Source of the DNA: Chrysogorgia sp. JL179-B06
Taxonomy: Eukaryota > Cnidaria > Anthozoa > Scleralcyonacea > Chrysogorgiidae
Assembly (NCBI GenBank): GCA_035772405.1
Contig: JAYKKM010000209.1
Span: 1 to 64,000, forward strand
Length of the DNA stretch: 64,000 bases
Direction: 5' to 3'
Both the position numbers and the translations under genes were made by a program. Below are positions 53,613 to 64,000 of this stretch, piece by piece (within the stretch, counting starts at the first letter, position 1; each line of letters starts with the position of its first letter). Under the pieces are notes generated by a model. It did no database searches. It was not told where the DNA came from and saw only the letters and a list, made by a program, of their open reading frames with translations.

Positions 53613-54730
53613 AAAAACAAAAATAGAAAGTGTCCTTTTGAGTCATCATCCTTTTAGCCATTCTCGTCATTACATTGCACTTGTAACCATTCTACTCAAT
53701 TACCATAGCTCATTTGCAACAATGTGGAGTGATGTTGGCTGTCTGATGGCTAGTTTAAAAAAAATATTCTTTAAAAAAATAATAATATAATATTTATAAC
53801 AATTATGATCCAACTGGAACATTATGAGCATTTTTACAACTATAAACAACTATATTCTGGCTATTTAAGAAACATACTAAAAGGTGCTGTACTTCGTCGC
53901 CAATGTCATTAAATAATAGAAGATTCTAATGAACACATTTTTTCTCTGAAATCAAAAATGAAATTTGTCAAACAATGTGCAAGCGTACAGGTTGCTACTT
54001 AAATGAACTTAGCAATTTCGAAACGACAAACAGTAAAGTAAACAGATCAATCATCAAATCGTTTTACTTCTAATTTACACCCTCTTAAACCCTCGTGGAA
54101 TCTGGAAACCTTCACTAATCGTCGTGTGAGAGCTTTTCCTTTAGCTATTTCGAACACCTTACCATTTCAATTCCTTCTGGAAAAGCAGCATCTTTCCTGT
54201 GTTTTAGCGGAAAACGCTGTAGAACCTTTCCCTTCAACTCCTGTGGATCAACTACAAGACGAACACAACAAAGTGCCAATATTACTGTATATATTTCAGG
54301 AATTGAGAAGTAGTCAGTAGATGACTAAGTTAATAAAGGCAGAGAAACGCGTCTCTTCGACGGGAGAACGGCTTACTTTGGGCTAAATAAGCAAATAGAT
54401 ATGTATACCTGCGGAACTGGCTTTCGGTATGCCAATAACGGCAAAGTAATCTGCCAAACGAGCCATTTTTCAGTCCTTCCCATCACCTTTGATCGCTTGA
54501 TGAAGACGCCATATTATTGTTGAACAGTCCGAAGTCCCGAAGTCGAGGCGTTCCGATAGACAGTAGCCTCATTCACCCGATCAGCCTTGCGGGCGGAGGT
54601 TCCTTCCGTCAAAGGACTTTTTTGTGGAGCGCTTTTTATTCGGTGAGGGCTTACTTTCGCAGGGGCTTATTATTGGAGGGAATTTTGCGTCAAAAAACCC
54701 CGAGTGTGAATATAGCCACTGTAATCAAGC
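53613..54730. other. No gene recognised
   Basis: AT-rich to 54100, then mixed sequence. The short open frames at 54126-54320 and 54517-54741 have no recognisable domain. A GACAGTAGCC...GCGGGCGGAGG region near 54560-54600 is locally GC-rich. I see no tRNA, repeat or TE coding. Confidence 0.5.
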
Positions 54731-55838
54731 TTGTAGTATAACATGGAAATTTATCGACATTTGACACAATTTATCGGAAATTTATTGACACCTCGTTCCT
54801 GTAATGATATGTGACATTTGACGCCTTAAATAATTGAGACTAACCGGATTAGCAGACTAATTGCTGTGCAGTGACTCGTAGCGAGCCGAGCGGCGATTCA
54901 TAATTCAAGGCGCAATAAATCTTGACTCGATTTTCAACCACAGTCCTTTGCGTTATCAACCACAATCCTTTGCACAGCCCATATAAAATCCTTTGCACGT
55001 GAATACGCTTCTTCGATCGCCGTTGTCAGACTGTCAGTCAGTCAGTCAGTGCCACAGTTGCAAAGCTTAAACTTTAGATGAGTGAGTTCAATTTCTAACT
55101 TGAAATATACAGAAACCATTTTCTTTCATCTATCTAAAACAATCACAACTATATACAAGTTGTTTTCGCGTGTGTGGGTTTCAGATTTCTCGCTCCGGCT
55201 GTATAAATAATAAATACTTTATACAGACATAATTTCTATTAAATCAGGTGAGTCTCCCATTCCGATCTTTGCTCAATATATCTATATAAAATTACCATAA
55301 AATTACAACAATGTGTTTATGTATTCTACCGCACAATTCTACCGCATATATGTTTAGATAAATGCTGCGGCGGAGACGACTATCGTATTCGTCTATCGCC
55401 TCGTGTCATCGATCAACAATTCGAAACAGCATGTGTCTCTGCCTCGTGTCATCAGAAATTCGAAACCATGTCCATACGCCTGACAACTGTGAGGGGGTCA
55501 TTATAAACAGATCAACTGAGTCATATCCAATGATTTCAATATTTTGTTAACGATTGGCAGTTTACCGTTATCATTCAGTTCTCATTAAAAACACACAAAC
55601 AATTGCGCTCAATTCGCCTTTGATTCTCCACTTTGCCATAACCTCAGGATACCCCCCTTCTGTCGCCTTACTCGGGTTCAGGTCTCGACGTCCGGTTGTT
55701 CTCAGCACTCCAGAATAGCACAGAACTCTGCGCAGCACTTACTACCAATTGGTAACCTAGTTAAATACTTATGTGACGGATGCTTTGTAATTGAGCAGAT
55801 CGATACTGAAGTTGAATAAAGAGACATGAATCATAACA
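54731..55838 (+). repeat. Candidate 5' LTR of BEL-3
   Basis: Bounds are tentative: TGT at 54731 and ACA ending at 55838. AGGTGTCAGAAGTGGGAT follows at 55840-55857 and resembles a primer-binding site. It contains a TATA box and start-site region (54981-55050) and an AATAAA at 55815. The gag gene begins about 580 bp downstream. No 3' LTR is available for comparison because the element is truncated. Confidence 0.4.
54940..55050 (+). promoter_or_regulatory. Putative LTR promoter: CCTTTGC repeats, TATA box, TCAGT initiator cluster
   Basis: CCTTTGC occurs at about 54945, 54967 and 54990, around the TATA-like ATATAAAA at 54981-54988. About 40 bp downstream, GTCAGACTGTCAGTCAGTCA (from 55025) holds several initiator-like TCAGT elements. 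The arrangement is what an RNA polymerase II LTR promoter would need. Confidence 0.5.
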
Positions 55839-56421
55839 AAGGTGTCAGAAGTGGGATCTATAAAACGAACAAAATGAGCAAGCTAAATCCGCCCAAAGGA
55901 TTGCGTTTCGATGGAAACCTCCTCGGAAACCTCAACCAAAACTGGGAGCGCTTGCCTTACGGAGTCTAATGTCAAAGCTGAAGATGTGAAATCTTCGAGA
56001 CTCCTTATGGCAATCGGAGAACGAGCGCGAGAAATCTACTACACGTTTACTTTCACGGGACAACGATGACGCAATGAAGCTAGGACCAGTAATGGCAAAG
56101 TTTGATGAATACATGACTATCTATGAGCAACCGAAACCAGAACCATGTTGAGCCAGTGACGGGAATAGTGTAATGTATCTGTCATCGCAAACTAATTAAG
56201 AAGGGGCGCTAATTAAGAATATCATAAGGGATTAGAATGATTATAAAGTATTGTGAGTGTAGAGTGTCAACTGTCAGTGAGGGTGCGACGGTAGTGAGAT
56301 TCGAGAGCAAGAGATCGTAAACGTGATTAAACCGTAAAGAACTATTGTGATTGTGTGGGTTCATATCAGCCTCTAACGGCATTCCCGACACAAGTGGCAC
56401 CTCCGACGGGATAGAGGGAAA

Positions 56422-57905
56422 ATGGATGTTCTTTTAAAAGAAATCGATGCCAAACTGGAACTGCTGCGATTCTTCAATGAAGACACGAAGGAGATCGCGG
56501 AGAAAAGAAACTTGACTAACATCGAGAGACATAAGGAGATGATGGCGAGCAAAGTAGACGAAGCCTACAAATTAAAAGTCAAGATTCAGGAGCATAAGTT
56601 CCTAGAAGGAGAAAAGGCTGAAGAAGTGCGAGTCTGGTCAAACACGGTAGGACAACAACTTGAGAACTATGAAAGTGAAGTAGCGAGACTTAACGATCTG
56701 GTCAATGAAATGAAAGAAAACGCGAGTGCTAAGGCACGGGGAAAAGAGGAAGAATTGACAGCCGTCGCCCGACAAAGCCAATACAGAGATCAACTGGAAT
56801 TCCACAAAACGAAGTTCGAACTCAAGCTCCAACACGAAGTCAAGTTGGAAGAGACGCGCATGAAGGCCCAACTTACCGCCCAAGAGAAACCTCGACCGAC
56901 CAATTCCAAGCTCCCCAAGCTCGTTATTACAAAGTTCGATGGCACGCACACAGATTGGCTACGGTTTTGGAACCAATTCGAAGCCGAAATCGATATGGCA
57001 GACGTACCCCCTGTGACGAAGTTTTCCTATTTGAAGGAGTTGGTCAATCCAACGGTAAGAGCTTCTATCAATGGTTTACCTTTCTCCATAGAGGGCTACC
57101 AACGCGCGAAAAATATCCTACAGTCGAAATATGGTAACAAGAGTGAGATCGTGAATGCCTACGTGAGAAATATCATGGACTTGCCGACTGTGCACGGGAC
57201 AAGTTCTGCAAAAATACACGACTTTTATGAGAAACTGTTGTTCAATGTCCAGTCTCTGGAAACCCTGGGGAAATTGAGGGAAGTAAACGGCTATGTGCGA
57301 ATGACCGTCGACAAGTTAGAAGGGATAAGGGGAGATCTTGTGCGAACCGACGACGAATGGCGAGACTGGGACTTTTCCAAGCTCGTAGAGGCGCTAAGGA
57401 AATGGACGGAGCGAAACCCAGTCAACTCACGCGAGAAGAGAGAAGAGAAAACGCAACCTCCCCGCGTCAGAGGGTTTAAAACAGGACAACAAGAACCGAG
57501 ACAGAAGAAATGCATTTACTGCGATGGAAACGATCAATCGTCTGTCAACTGTCAGGAAGTGGTAAAATTAGATGAACGGAAAAGACAATTAAGCGAGAAA
57601 CGGCTGTGTTTTAATTGCACGGGAGCCAAACATCGAGCGTCAGAATGTCGAAGCCGTTCAGGATGTCTCAACTGTAAGCGTAGGCATCATACATCGATCT
57701 GCGATAAGTCTAACGAGAAGCTGTTGACAGCGACCTTCGACGCAAAAGGAACTGTCATCTACCATGAAAAGGAAAAAAAACAGGAACTGTCATCTGTCAT
57801 CTATCAACTGTCATCTATCATCTATCATCTGTCATCTATCTAACTGTCATCTATCCTGTCATCGGTCCTGGTGGTCAAGGTCAATGGTCTCAAGTGTCGT
57901 GCTCT
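56422..57905 (+). CDS. BEL-3 gag and start of protease
   Basis: 473-aa open frame (56422-57843). The N-terminal ~150 residues form a long coiled coil. DUF1759-type gag begins at LPKLVITKFDGTHTDWLRFWNQFEAEI (about 56920) and continues with FSYLKELVNPTVRASINGLPF and KYGNKSEIVNAYV. Zinc knuckles follow: CIYCDGNDQSSVNC, CFNCTGAKHRASEC and CLNCKRRHHTSIC (57510-57710). After an expanded CTGTCATCTAT microsatellite, the frame VLVVKVNGLKCRAL at 57866-57905 is the strand before a protease DTGA, but the element ends there. The ATG at 56422 fits the family. Gag is intact; pol is lost. Confidence 0.88.
57775..57860 (+). repeat. CTGTCATCTAT-type microsatellite inside BEL-3
   Basis: About eight imperfect copies of (AA)CTGTCATCTATC, rich in TCATCTATC, inserted between gag and the protease start. 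It creates the artificial C-terminal SSVIYQLSSIIYHLSSI of the gag frame. Confidence 0.8.
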
Positions 57906-58332
57906 GACATGTCGAAAGAAAAGAAACTTTTTGATTTGCCAACTAAGAAACTAAATACATTATATGAATTGTACCAGTTGTCTACCTCCGTTAAATTGGT
58001 TTGTCTCAACCGGATGTCTCCTAACAACATCTAATTTGAATTTTCTGCGTTAATCCTGTTAATCCTGCTTGTGATAACCGTCAAATATTTATCAAGATTC
58101 AGTCTAGTCTGGAGGTCCTGTCTTTCATATCGTCTAACCTTGGTTTTGGTTGTCTCTAATTCCTGATCAAGAATCCTGTTATTCTGAATTATTGTTAATT
58201 TTATAATCCGTTGGTTTGTTTCCCATCGCGTCTTAGTTTGATTTCTGGCCTTCGTAACCTGAGAAGCCGTTTCTTGACATTTTCTCCGTTTCTTCACCTT
58301 GTGCGGGATTTCCACTGGTTATAATACCCATC

Positions 58333-61300
58333 ATGGCCATTGACCTAAAAACCGTTTGTTCGAGAAAATTGTTAATTTTTGCCTATTTTTTAATATCTTT
58401 CCACGGGTTTCACCATTGGAACAGCAGTTCTTCAACAAGTCTACGCAATCACAAGTTGTTGTGCGCGAGTTTTAATATCACATTTGTTAAAACTATGGGT
58501 ATTAATAGTCGTGCTCGTTGGCTAACAATGAAACAAAATCCTTTTACGAATGCGTTTCGGAAACCTGTGTTTGGCGGCCGCTTTTTACTCCATATCTCCT
58601 ACTTATCATTTTTTCTAATTAGTTTATCAGGTGATGTTCAAACTAATCCCGGACCATGCGGTTCTCTTAACGTTTTGTGTCAGAATGTCAGAAGCTTAAA
58701 AGCAAATTACCATGATCCTTCAACGAATTGTCCCCTGAACAAACTTTCCTGTTTACAAGATATTGTTTATGGCAACAGCTTTGACTTTGTTGCTTTGGTA
58801 GAGACTTGGCTATCCAACAACATTACTGATGATGAAATATTGCCTGCCGGATACAAGCTTGTTCGACGTGACCGGAGTAATGGTAAAAGGGGAGGAGGTG
58901 TCCTGTTAGCTGTCAAAGACTCAATCAGATGTGTACCCACCGATTTTTCTTCTGATACATTAGAACTTGCCTCTGTCGTGATTAATCCGTCTTCTAATAA
59001 AGTTCTTGTCGCTGTTTGTTACCGCCCACCTGATTCTTCTAGTGAATTCTTGCATGAACTGAATCGTTTCCTAAAATTTGTTCCTGACTCTCAATTTAAG
59101 GATGTTGTATTGTTTGGTGACTTTAATTTTCCTAATATCCAATGGACTAACGGATCTGGTTTCTCCACTTTGTCATCTGAAATTGGTTTTATTGACATTA
59201 TCACTGACTTTGGTTACTTTCAACTGATCAATTCACCTACTCGTGGCAAAAATCTCATTGACTTGGTTCTCACTACGAATGAACATTTGACGGACAGCTT
59301 TGAAGTTGCTGATGACGACTCCATCTCTTTGCACTCGGATCATAAAGCTATAACTTTTGACTTAAATATTCACCAACAGCCTAAACAATCCACCAAGCGC
59401 ATTGTCTATAACTATTCCAAAGGTGACTTCAATGGTCTTATTAATTATCTTCAAAACACTCCCTTACTGAATATAGTTCTCAGTGAGAGTGACAACGTGA
59501 ATCTAGCCTGGTTAAAGTAGAAAGCTGCCTTCCTCGCTGCTGTCGACTCTTTTATACCTAAAACCATACTAAAGCGTTCCTTTACACCTTATATTACAAA
59601 GGACCTACTTCATGCCATAAAAATGAAAGGGTCTCTCAGAAGAAAAGCAAAGGCTAAGAACTCGCCTCAACTATGGGAAAAGTTCCGCAAAAGCCGACAG
59701 CATGTGAAGTGTTGGATTAACGCTAGAAAAAGAGAATATTTATCCAGTTTATCTGAATCTATATACGTTAATTCTAAACCTTTCTGGAGATTTTTTAAGT
59801 CTAAATCGTCAAAATCCTCATTACCTGATGTGATTTAACAACTTTTTTGCGTCAGTCTTTAATCCTGACACTGGTTCGGTTCTTCTTCTTTATCTTCTCC
59901 TTCAAATTCTACTCTCAATTCTCTTGACTCCATAATTGTTTCTGAATCCTTAGTACAGTCTCTATTATCTAATTTGTCACCTTCTAAAGCAACTGGCCCA
60001 GATGGAATACCTCATGCTTATCTCTTAAAACGATGTTCTGAAGTTATCGCTCCCTCCCTGGCTGCTCTCTTCGAGTTATCTATCCAACAGGGTATAGTTC
60101 CATCAGAATGGAAACATGCTAATATAGTTCCAGTCCCTAAGAAAAGTGACGTTCATGAAGTTACTAATTACAGACCAATTTCTTTACTATCCCAAATCTC
60201 TAAAGTTCTTGAACGTTTGATTTTCACTCAAGTTTCTTTTTTCATTAAGAACTCTTTATATGATCTCCAGCATGGTTTCCGCTGTAATAGGTCATGTGTT
60301 ACTCAACTTCTTAATATATTTCACGACATTGGTAGTGCCCTTGATGCTGGTAAAGAAATTGATCTCATATATCTTGATTTTGCTAAAGCTTTTGACTCTG
60401 TCTCTCATAGTAAACTCTTGTCCAAGCTGAAAACTTATGGAATTTCCGGTCCTCTTCTTAAATGGTTTGCCGATTATCTTCATGATCGGAAACAGCGTGT
60501 TGTTGTTGAAGGAGTTTCTTCGTCGTACCTTAGTGTTAAGTCTGGTATGCCGCAAGGTAGTGTGATAGGTCCTCTTCTTTTTATTCTCTATGTTAATGAC
60601 CTTCCGGAGGTAACCAGCAACAGTACTGTTGCTCTTTTTGCTGATGACAGCAAGTGCTTTCGCTCAATTGAGTCACCAGCGGATAGAGATCTCGTCCAGC
60701 TTGATCTCGATGCTATGAGCAACTGGTCACAGTCCTGGCAAATGAAATTTAATGTGTCTAAAACTCTTTTAAGGATATCCCGAAAACGTACTCAATCTAG
60801 TCATTCCTACCACCTCAACAACGAGTTAGTGAAAAGTGTAACAAATCAAACCGATTTGGGTGTGGTCATCAGCAATGACCTTAAGTGGTCCCCCCATATC
60901 GCTAAATGTGTTGCTAAAGCTAATCGTATGCTTGGGTTTCTTCGCAGGAACTGTACTCAAATGTCAAATGTCCGTTGCCGTCGTCTACTTTATTTAGCGC
61001 TCGTCCGTTCTCACTTGTCTTACGGTAGTGAAATCTGGGCTCCTCAGGATAAGTCACGCGACCTTTCACTTCTTGAGGGTGTTCAGAGACGAGCCACTAA
61101 ATTCATACTCCAAGATTACGAATCGTCTTACCCTGACCGTCTTAAAAGGCTTAACTTATTACCGATATCATATTGGCTTGAAATTAAGGATCTTCTCTTC
61201 TTTTTTAAGTGCAAACAAGGTCTCTACGATCTAGATATCTCCCGTTTTGTTACCTTTTCTTCTATTCGCTCGTCTCGCATTCGTTCAAGTCAAAACAACT

Positions 61301-61560
61301 TGCTTGAAGCCAATCCTTGTAGGACTTCTCTTTTTAGAAATTATTTTTTCAACAGAATTGTATTTCTCTGGAACGATATCTCTCCGATAGTTCGTAATAC
61401 TACTTCTGTTTCCTTTTTTAAACATAAACTTTATATTCACTACTCTTCTAAGTTAGACTCCAATTTCGATGTTAATAGACTGCGCACCTGGAAAAGTTTC
61501 TGTTCTAAATGTTGTTCTTTCAATCCAAGTTGTTGCTCTTATATCTTTATTCTTATGTAA
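58333..61560 (+). pseudogene. LINE 1 ORF2: 2A-like motif, APE endonuclease, reverse transcriptase
   Basis: Nicks the target and reverse-transcribes LINE RNA. A hydrophobic region precedes GDVQTNPGP (58632-58658), a 2A-like sequence. The APE domain follows: CQNVRSL (about 58660), ALVETWL (catalytic Glu, about 58795), VVLFGDFNFP (about 59105) and SLHSDHKAI (about 59330). An in-frame TAG at 59518 and shifts near 59838 and 59885 interrupt the linker. RT: LDFAKAFDSVSH (about 60375), GMPQGSVIGPLLF (about 60544), LFADDSKCF (catalytic DD, about 60637), WQMKFNVSKT. The RT frame is open from about 59974 to 61560. Confidence 0.92.
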
Positions 61561-61732
61561 TTTGTGTATTAGTTTTTTTATTGTGTTTTTATACTTATAT
61601 GTTTATTATGTAATTTTTTGTTCGGTTGGTCTTCACATGGGACTCCTGTCCTGTTGATCATTCCTTCAATCATGTTCAAGTATTGCACTCTTTATTTACT
61701 ATATATTTGCATTCTTGTATGGTTGTAAAGTT

Positions 61733-61754
61733 AATAAATAAATAAATAAATAAA
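61733..61754 (+). repeat. (TAAA)n LINE 3' tail
   Basis: About five TAAA units directly after the LINE 1 3' UTR and before LINE 2 sequence. Confidence 0.85.
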
Positions 61755-63767
61755 ACTACGCGAATAACAATGACAACCTTGTTTGACCATATTGTTACAA
61801 ATACACCTGAGAAAATTTCTGATTCTGGTGTTATCCACACTGGAATCAGTGACCACAGTTTGGTATTTGCCATCAGAAAAATTGGAATCTTTCAAAAGGA
61901 AGAAAATGTTACTGAAATAAGGAACATGAAAAATTTTAATGAGAAAAAGTTTGTAGATGAACTTCTAAATCTACATTGGGAATATATTTACTTTTTTGGT
62001 CATGATCCAAATACTATGTGGGAAATTTGGAAAGAACTTTTCCTAGAAGTGTTAAATAAACATGCACCACTTCAAAGAAAAAAACATAGGTCCAAGAAAG
62101 TTCCTTGGATCACCAGCAAAATCAAAAACCTCATACATACAAGAGATAAACTAAAAAGAAAAGCCATTATTAGCAAATTAGAAATTGATTGGTCAAATTA
62201 CAGAAAGACTAGAAATCAGGTAAATATTGAATTAAGAAATGCTAAAAAAAGTTACTATTCCACGAAAATTGCTGGTCTAAAATGTAATCCAAAAAATGCT
62301 TGGAAATCAATAAACAGTGAATAGTGACCGAACTCAATTTGGGTGAAAATATTTTAAACAATCCAAAAGATATTGCGGAAGGCTCCAATGAATACTTTTC
62401 TAATATTGGCCCTGATTTAGCAAGCAAAATCGGCATGTCCAATTACAATTTTGAGACATATGTCGAAAAAGCTAAATCGGAATTTGCTGCATTCAAACTT
62501 ATTAGTGTAATTGATACTTACCACCTCTTGCATGGACTATCCAGCAATAAAGCCACTGGCATTGATAAGATTTCATGTAAAATTATCAAGATAGCTGCAC
62601 CTGCCATTGCAGATTCACTAACATATATTTTTAATCAGGCTATTACTCTATCCTCTTTCCCTAATGAATGGAAAATGGCTAGAGTAACTCCTCTGTATAA
62701 AAATGGCCATCGAAATATACCAGGAAACTTCCGGCTAATTTCAGTTTTGCCTGCCATAAGCAAGATCATGGAACGAATTCTGTATGATCAACTGTACAAT
62801 TATTTAACTGAATTTGGATGCTAAGTAATTCCCAATTTGGTTTTCGGAAATCTCACTCTACAGCTACAGCATTACTGAACTGTACAAATGACTGGTATGT
62901 GAATTTAGACAGAAAATGTTTAACCTAGTAGTTTTCATTGACTTAAAAAAAGCATTTGATACAGTTGATCATCAAATTCTATTGAAAAAGTTGGAGTTCT
63001 ATGGAATAAAAGGACAGTCTCTTTCCTTGCTAAAATCATATCTAACAAATCGAAGCCAGAAGTGCCAAATTAATGGATTTGTCTCATCAGAACGTTCGAT
63101 CAGATGTGGTGTACCTCAAGGTTCTATCTTAGGACCACTATTATTTTTATTGTATATTAATGACCTACCACATTGTCTTAATAATACAAAACCTCGGCTT
63201 TTTGCTGATGATACAAATCTTACAGCTTCTGGAGACTCGATTAATGACATTGAAATTGCAGTAAATTCTGATTTAGAAAACCTTAAAAAATGGTTGATGG
63301 CCAATAAACTTAGCTTAAATGTAGCTAAAACTGAATTTATGTTGATTGGCTCAAAACCAAAGATAACAAGTACTTTAAATGCTCCCCCAAATATTATCAT
63401 TGACAATAAACCAATTAAACAAGTTTATGAATGCAAAACACTTGGAATAACAATTGACCAGCATTTATCTTGGAAGAGTAATACTGAAAATATTTGCAAA
63501 AAAATAACAGCAGGAATCTCTGCCCTCCGTCGTGTCAAACCTTTTGTTGATAAAGATACACTTATCTCCATATATAATGCTATTGTTCGCCCATACTTCG
63601 ATTATTGTTGTGAAGTGTGGGATGTGTTTGGCGAAACACAATCAAAAAGACTTCAAAAACTACAAAATAGAGCTGCTCGAATTATCACAAACATGAGCAA
63701 TGATATAGATCATTCTATTGCTTTACATGCCCTGGGCTGGGAGCCACTTAAAATGATGAGAAAAAGG
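61755..63767 (+). pseudogene. LINE 2 (CR1/L2-like) fragment: endonuclease end and RT
   Basis: 5'-truncated non-LTR element. It begins in the C-terminal endonuclease (TTLFDHIVTN, then GISDHSLVFAI with the SDH motif near 61845). A linker follows (PWITSKIKNLIHTRDKLKRKA), then a TAG at 62322-62324. RT runs from about 62330: SNKATGIDKIS (62550), MARVTPLYKNG, FRLISVLP, then after a shift near 62820 FGFRKSHSTATALL. From about 62935 come VFIDLKKAFDTVDHQILL, GVPQGSILGPLLF (63108), LFADDTNL (63197) and KKWLMANKLSLNVAKTEF. It is cut at 63767 by the fold-back terminus. The family is different from LINE 1. Confidence 0.88.
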
Positions 63768-63937
63768 AGTAGTATAGCAAGTGGGGCTGCGAGCCCAATC
63801 GACGTCAACCGTGAATATAAATACCAAAACATCACCAAATTTGTGCCAAGTCACGACTCGACAAATTTGGCGATGTTTTGGTATTTATACTCACGATTGA
63901 CGTCGAATAAGCTCACAGCCCCACTTGCTATACTACT
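63768..63937. repeat. 170-bp fold-back terminus of a second Polinton-like element
   Basis: AGTAGTATAG at 63768-63777 and CTATACTACT at 63928-63937 close an almost complete palindrome of ~78-bp arms (GCAAGTGGGGCT ... AGCCCCACTTGC; AATATAAATACCAAAACATC and its inverse inside). The decamer is identical to the tips of the Polinton at 10098 and 35932. Flanks (AAAAGG left, ACAGCA right) are not a duplication, so this is not a solo insertion. It is best read as the left end of an element extending beyond 64000. Confidence 0.75.
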
Positions 63938-64000
63938 ACAGCAATCGTTAGTCAATCTAGACACCCCTCCCACGTTTTCTACTAAATTGATGTCAAACAC

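Larger units (their letters stand above)
57906..61754 (+). mobile_element. CR1/L2-like LINE 1 with (TAAA)n tail
   Basis: Non-LTR retrotransposon of the jockey superfamily with an APE endonuclease and RT in one gene. The 3' end is a short tandem repeat (TAAA)n at about 61733-61754, as in CR1/L2 elements. The left boundary with BEL-3 is placed where BEL-3 coding ends (about 57906) and is approximate. 57906-58332 has no long frame and may be 5' UTR. Confidence 0.8.

Noticed and set aside
53613..54730. tRNA or other small RNA genes
   Set aside because: No cloverleaf or box A/B arrangement could be seen by eye; no other RNA gene was recognised in the window.
63768..63937. Solo MITE-like fold-back element
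   Set aside because: No target duplication flanks it; the tip identity with Polinton ends makes a truncated larger element more likely.

Overview
The window is a dense nest of eukaryotic transposable elements with no recognisable host gene. The element set is animal: Polinton/Maverick, Helitron2-type Helitron with a protease-like N-terminus, three BEL/Pao retrotransposons and two CR1/L2-like LINEs. There is also a spliceosomal intron (31023-31109) and a very large satellite. From memory, the protein families most resemble those common in cnidarian genomes, probably anthozoan or similar; that assignment is an inference and untested here.

Layout. 1-2565: decayed Polinton DNA polymerase B remnant (+). 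2615-3290: two short tandem-repeat tracts. 3298-10097 and 35933-36406: BEL/Pao element 1, whose integrase segment is triplicated. The third copy is split by a Polinton (10098-35932, 25.8 kb) with a 6-bp target duplication (CATTTG) and fold-back terminal inverted repeats beginning AGTAGTATAG. The Polinton carries, leftward, two unknown proteins, packaging ATPase, major capsid protein candidate, small membrane protein, coiled-coil/linker proteins, chromodomain integrase and minor capsid candidate. Rightward it carries two unknown proteins, a fibre-like protein, membrane proteins, a Bro-N/VRR-NUC/zinc-finger protein and small accessory genes. Its polB lies at the right end, on the minus strand. 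A 9.37-kb Helitron (23240-32605) sits inside polB. It encodes a 2A-like motif, a papain/OTU-like protease domain, HUH Rep, a PIF1-type helicase and an RPA-like protein, plus the remnant of a second Helitron.

36670-42600: BEL/Pao element 2, lacking its reverse-transcriptase core and tandemly duplicated (2,725-bp offset, apparently identical). 42985-53612: about 10.6 kb of a 26-bp satellite (about 400 monomers), each carrying the palindrome TGCGCATGCGCA, a perfect NRF1 consensus site, with higher-order periodicity near 883 bp. 53613-54730: nothing recognised. 54731-57905: BEL/Pao element 3 (candidate LTR, gag, start of protease). 57906-61754: CR1/L2-like LINE with a 2A-like motif and a (TAAA)n tail. 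61755-63767: truncated second LINE, cut at 63768 by another AGTAGTATAG fold-back terminus, probably the start of a second Polinton running off the window.

Inferred order of events: BEL-1 insertion, integrase triplication, Polinton insertion, Helitron insertion. Nearly every long gene is broken by one- or two-base shifts. Many lie in A or T runs, so part of the apparent decay may be base-calling error rather than mutation.
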